From the NCBI RefSeq assembly GCF_014705655.1, contig NZ_JACXIY010000006.1:1-64000 (forward strand): a stretch of DNA of 64,000 nt, given 5' to 3'. Source of the DNA: Paenibacillus arenilitoris. GTDB taxonomy: Bacteria > Bacillota > Bacilli > Paenibacillales > Paenibacillaceae. Below, piece after piece: positions 63,756 to 64,000 of this stretch. The notes beneath the pieces were generated by a model. It did not search any database, was not told the origin of the DNA, and saw nothing but the letters and a program-made list of their open reading frames with translations. Each line of letters opens with the position of its first letter. Position 1 is the stretch's first letter. A program made the translations under genes and the position numbers.

Positions 63756-64000
63756 ACACCCGCAAAGACGTCGCCTTCTGGGACCTCAATTTGAAAAATC
63801 AAAACAACCAGGTGCAGACGATTTCCTCGCGAAGCCCGTCTCACGGCGTCTCAATCAACAAAAATACAGCCTCGGGCATCATCACGCTGGAAATCGATAC
63901 GAACAAGCTGGATAAATCGGACCCGAACGTATGGAAGTACGAAAGATCGGCAAGAGAGGGAGGGGCGGGATTCGTTGCTTACTTTAATAACCACACCTCT
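62726..64000 (+). CDS. Large secreted protein, C-terminus beyond the window
   Basis: Open from TTG 62726 to the last base of the window, 425 codons without a stop. GAGGTG lies seven bases upstream of the TTG. The signal peptide is about residues 1-37 (basic MKKRYMRWA, then ILMMLTMILSLIAMF; cleavage near SSAA). The mature part contains GFQNKCGYVPESDGR, two Cys near 51 and 68, and many Tyr/Asn/Ser; no catalytic domain is recognisable. It follows two SLH genes and is probably another surface protein; I do not recognise its family. Codon use changes to GC-rich near 63755. Confidence 0.7.
   Translation, partial: MKKRYMRWASILMMLTMILSLIAMFDYPSTSSAATLKPPTTINGFQNKCGYVPESDGRIPTDVRPCSDPTSSKSVGYKFNSSFYYSKTWGNLGVKERNLIVYGTPQSVPSRVQDFKNGWQSAGPETAKKDQGHFYVNGQYGEYRYLGYTQDGKLFSNIHFIVDSNSGNALSGKHWVIEPWKYLPNSYPYKPSGPGTAYGSSNQVDVMLPVYNNYRDNITRSIGFSITQGVAFADKYDVLSRTPFNMDPRNYMSIDQAPTAREGGFGNMYHYSWDAHSLYYHTYALKKFEPDEKNKPPASCVATPVGKQPLALGKESKVKVQLKITGTIKDDLFIGSTKAEALYYTRKDVAFWDLNLKNQNNQVQTISSRSPSHGVSINKNTASGIITLEIDTNKLDKSDPNVWKYERSAREGGAGFVAYFNNHTS

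Overview
The window looks like chromosome of a spore-forming, high-GC member of the Paenibacillaceae (Paenibacillus or Cohnella type). This is an inference from the gene content: two CUT1 sugar ABC systems with separate lipoprotein binders and two permeases, a YesM/YesN-type two-component pair, several S-layer-homology (SLH) surface proteins, GH43, GH123, GH172 and GH2 enzymes, strong AGGAGG ribosome binding sites, frequent TTG/GTG starts and cre-like CcpA operators. No rRNA, tRNA or CRISPR array was seen.

Layout. 0-7.4 kb: the 3' tail of a group II intron (domains V/VI), a WG-repeat protein, a three-LysM wall protein, an AraC regulator divergent from a PhyH-type dioxygenase, and a nitroreductase. 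8-14.4 kb (minus strand): a GntR/LacI-type regulator, then permease, permease, sugar-binding lipoprotein and a GH43 enzyme, with a cre-like operator and a tandem 15-bp duplication in the promoter. 14.8-16.9 kb: a FeeM-like N-acyltransferase followed by a six-TM chemotaxis-type receptor. 17.1-34.4 kb: a co-directional polysaccharide-use locus of sensor kinase, response regulator, lipoprotein, two permeases, Gfo/Idh oxidoreductase, a GHL6-type hydrolase, a cytosolic GH123-like protein and a 1679-residue secreted GH123-like protein with SLH anchors. 34.4-39.9 kb: PadR regulator with its operator, a BmrC/BmrD-like heterodimeric exporter and an AEC transporter. 40.1-45.7 kb: an ABC operon of ATPase, adaptor lipoprotein, large FtsX-type permease and a second ATPase carrying a C-terminal AbrB-like domain. 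45.8-54.4 kb: GH172 enzyme, SDR, small membrane protein, a repeat-rich intergenic region, GH2 beta-galactosidase, an AIM24/coiled-coil pair and an aldose-1-epimerase-like protein. 54.5-60.2 kb: LytTR regulator, lactonase-like propeller, Fsr-like MFS, a zinc-finger/DUF2087/GIY-YIG fusion and a DHA3-like MFS. 60.5-64 kb: two SLH proteins and a secreted protein that runs off the window. A strongly AT-rich tract (about 61.74-63.75 kb) begins inside one gene and ends inside the next.

How it works together. The 17-34 kb locus reads as a surface-to-cytosol chain: the SLH-anchored GH123-like enzyme trims a glycan at the wall, the lipoprotein and permeases import the fragments (the ATPase is not encoded here, as is usual when a shared MsmX-type ATPase serves several CUT1 systems), and the cytosolic hydrolases and the oxidoreductase process them under kinase/regulator control. 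The GH43 locus is a smaller parallel system with a one-component repressor. Most starts below were chosen by Shine-Dalgarno spacing and several differ from the longest reading frame. The least ordinary items are the ATPase-AbrB fusion, the zinc-finger/DUF2087/GIY-YIG fusion, the acyltransferase-receptor pair, the four regularly spaced palindromes near 48.5 kb and the base-composition mosaic at the right end.
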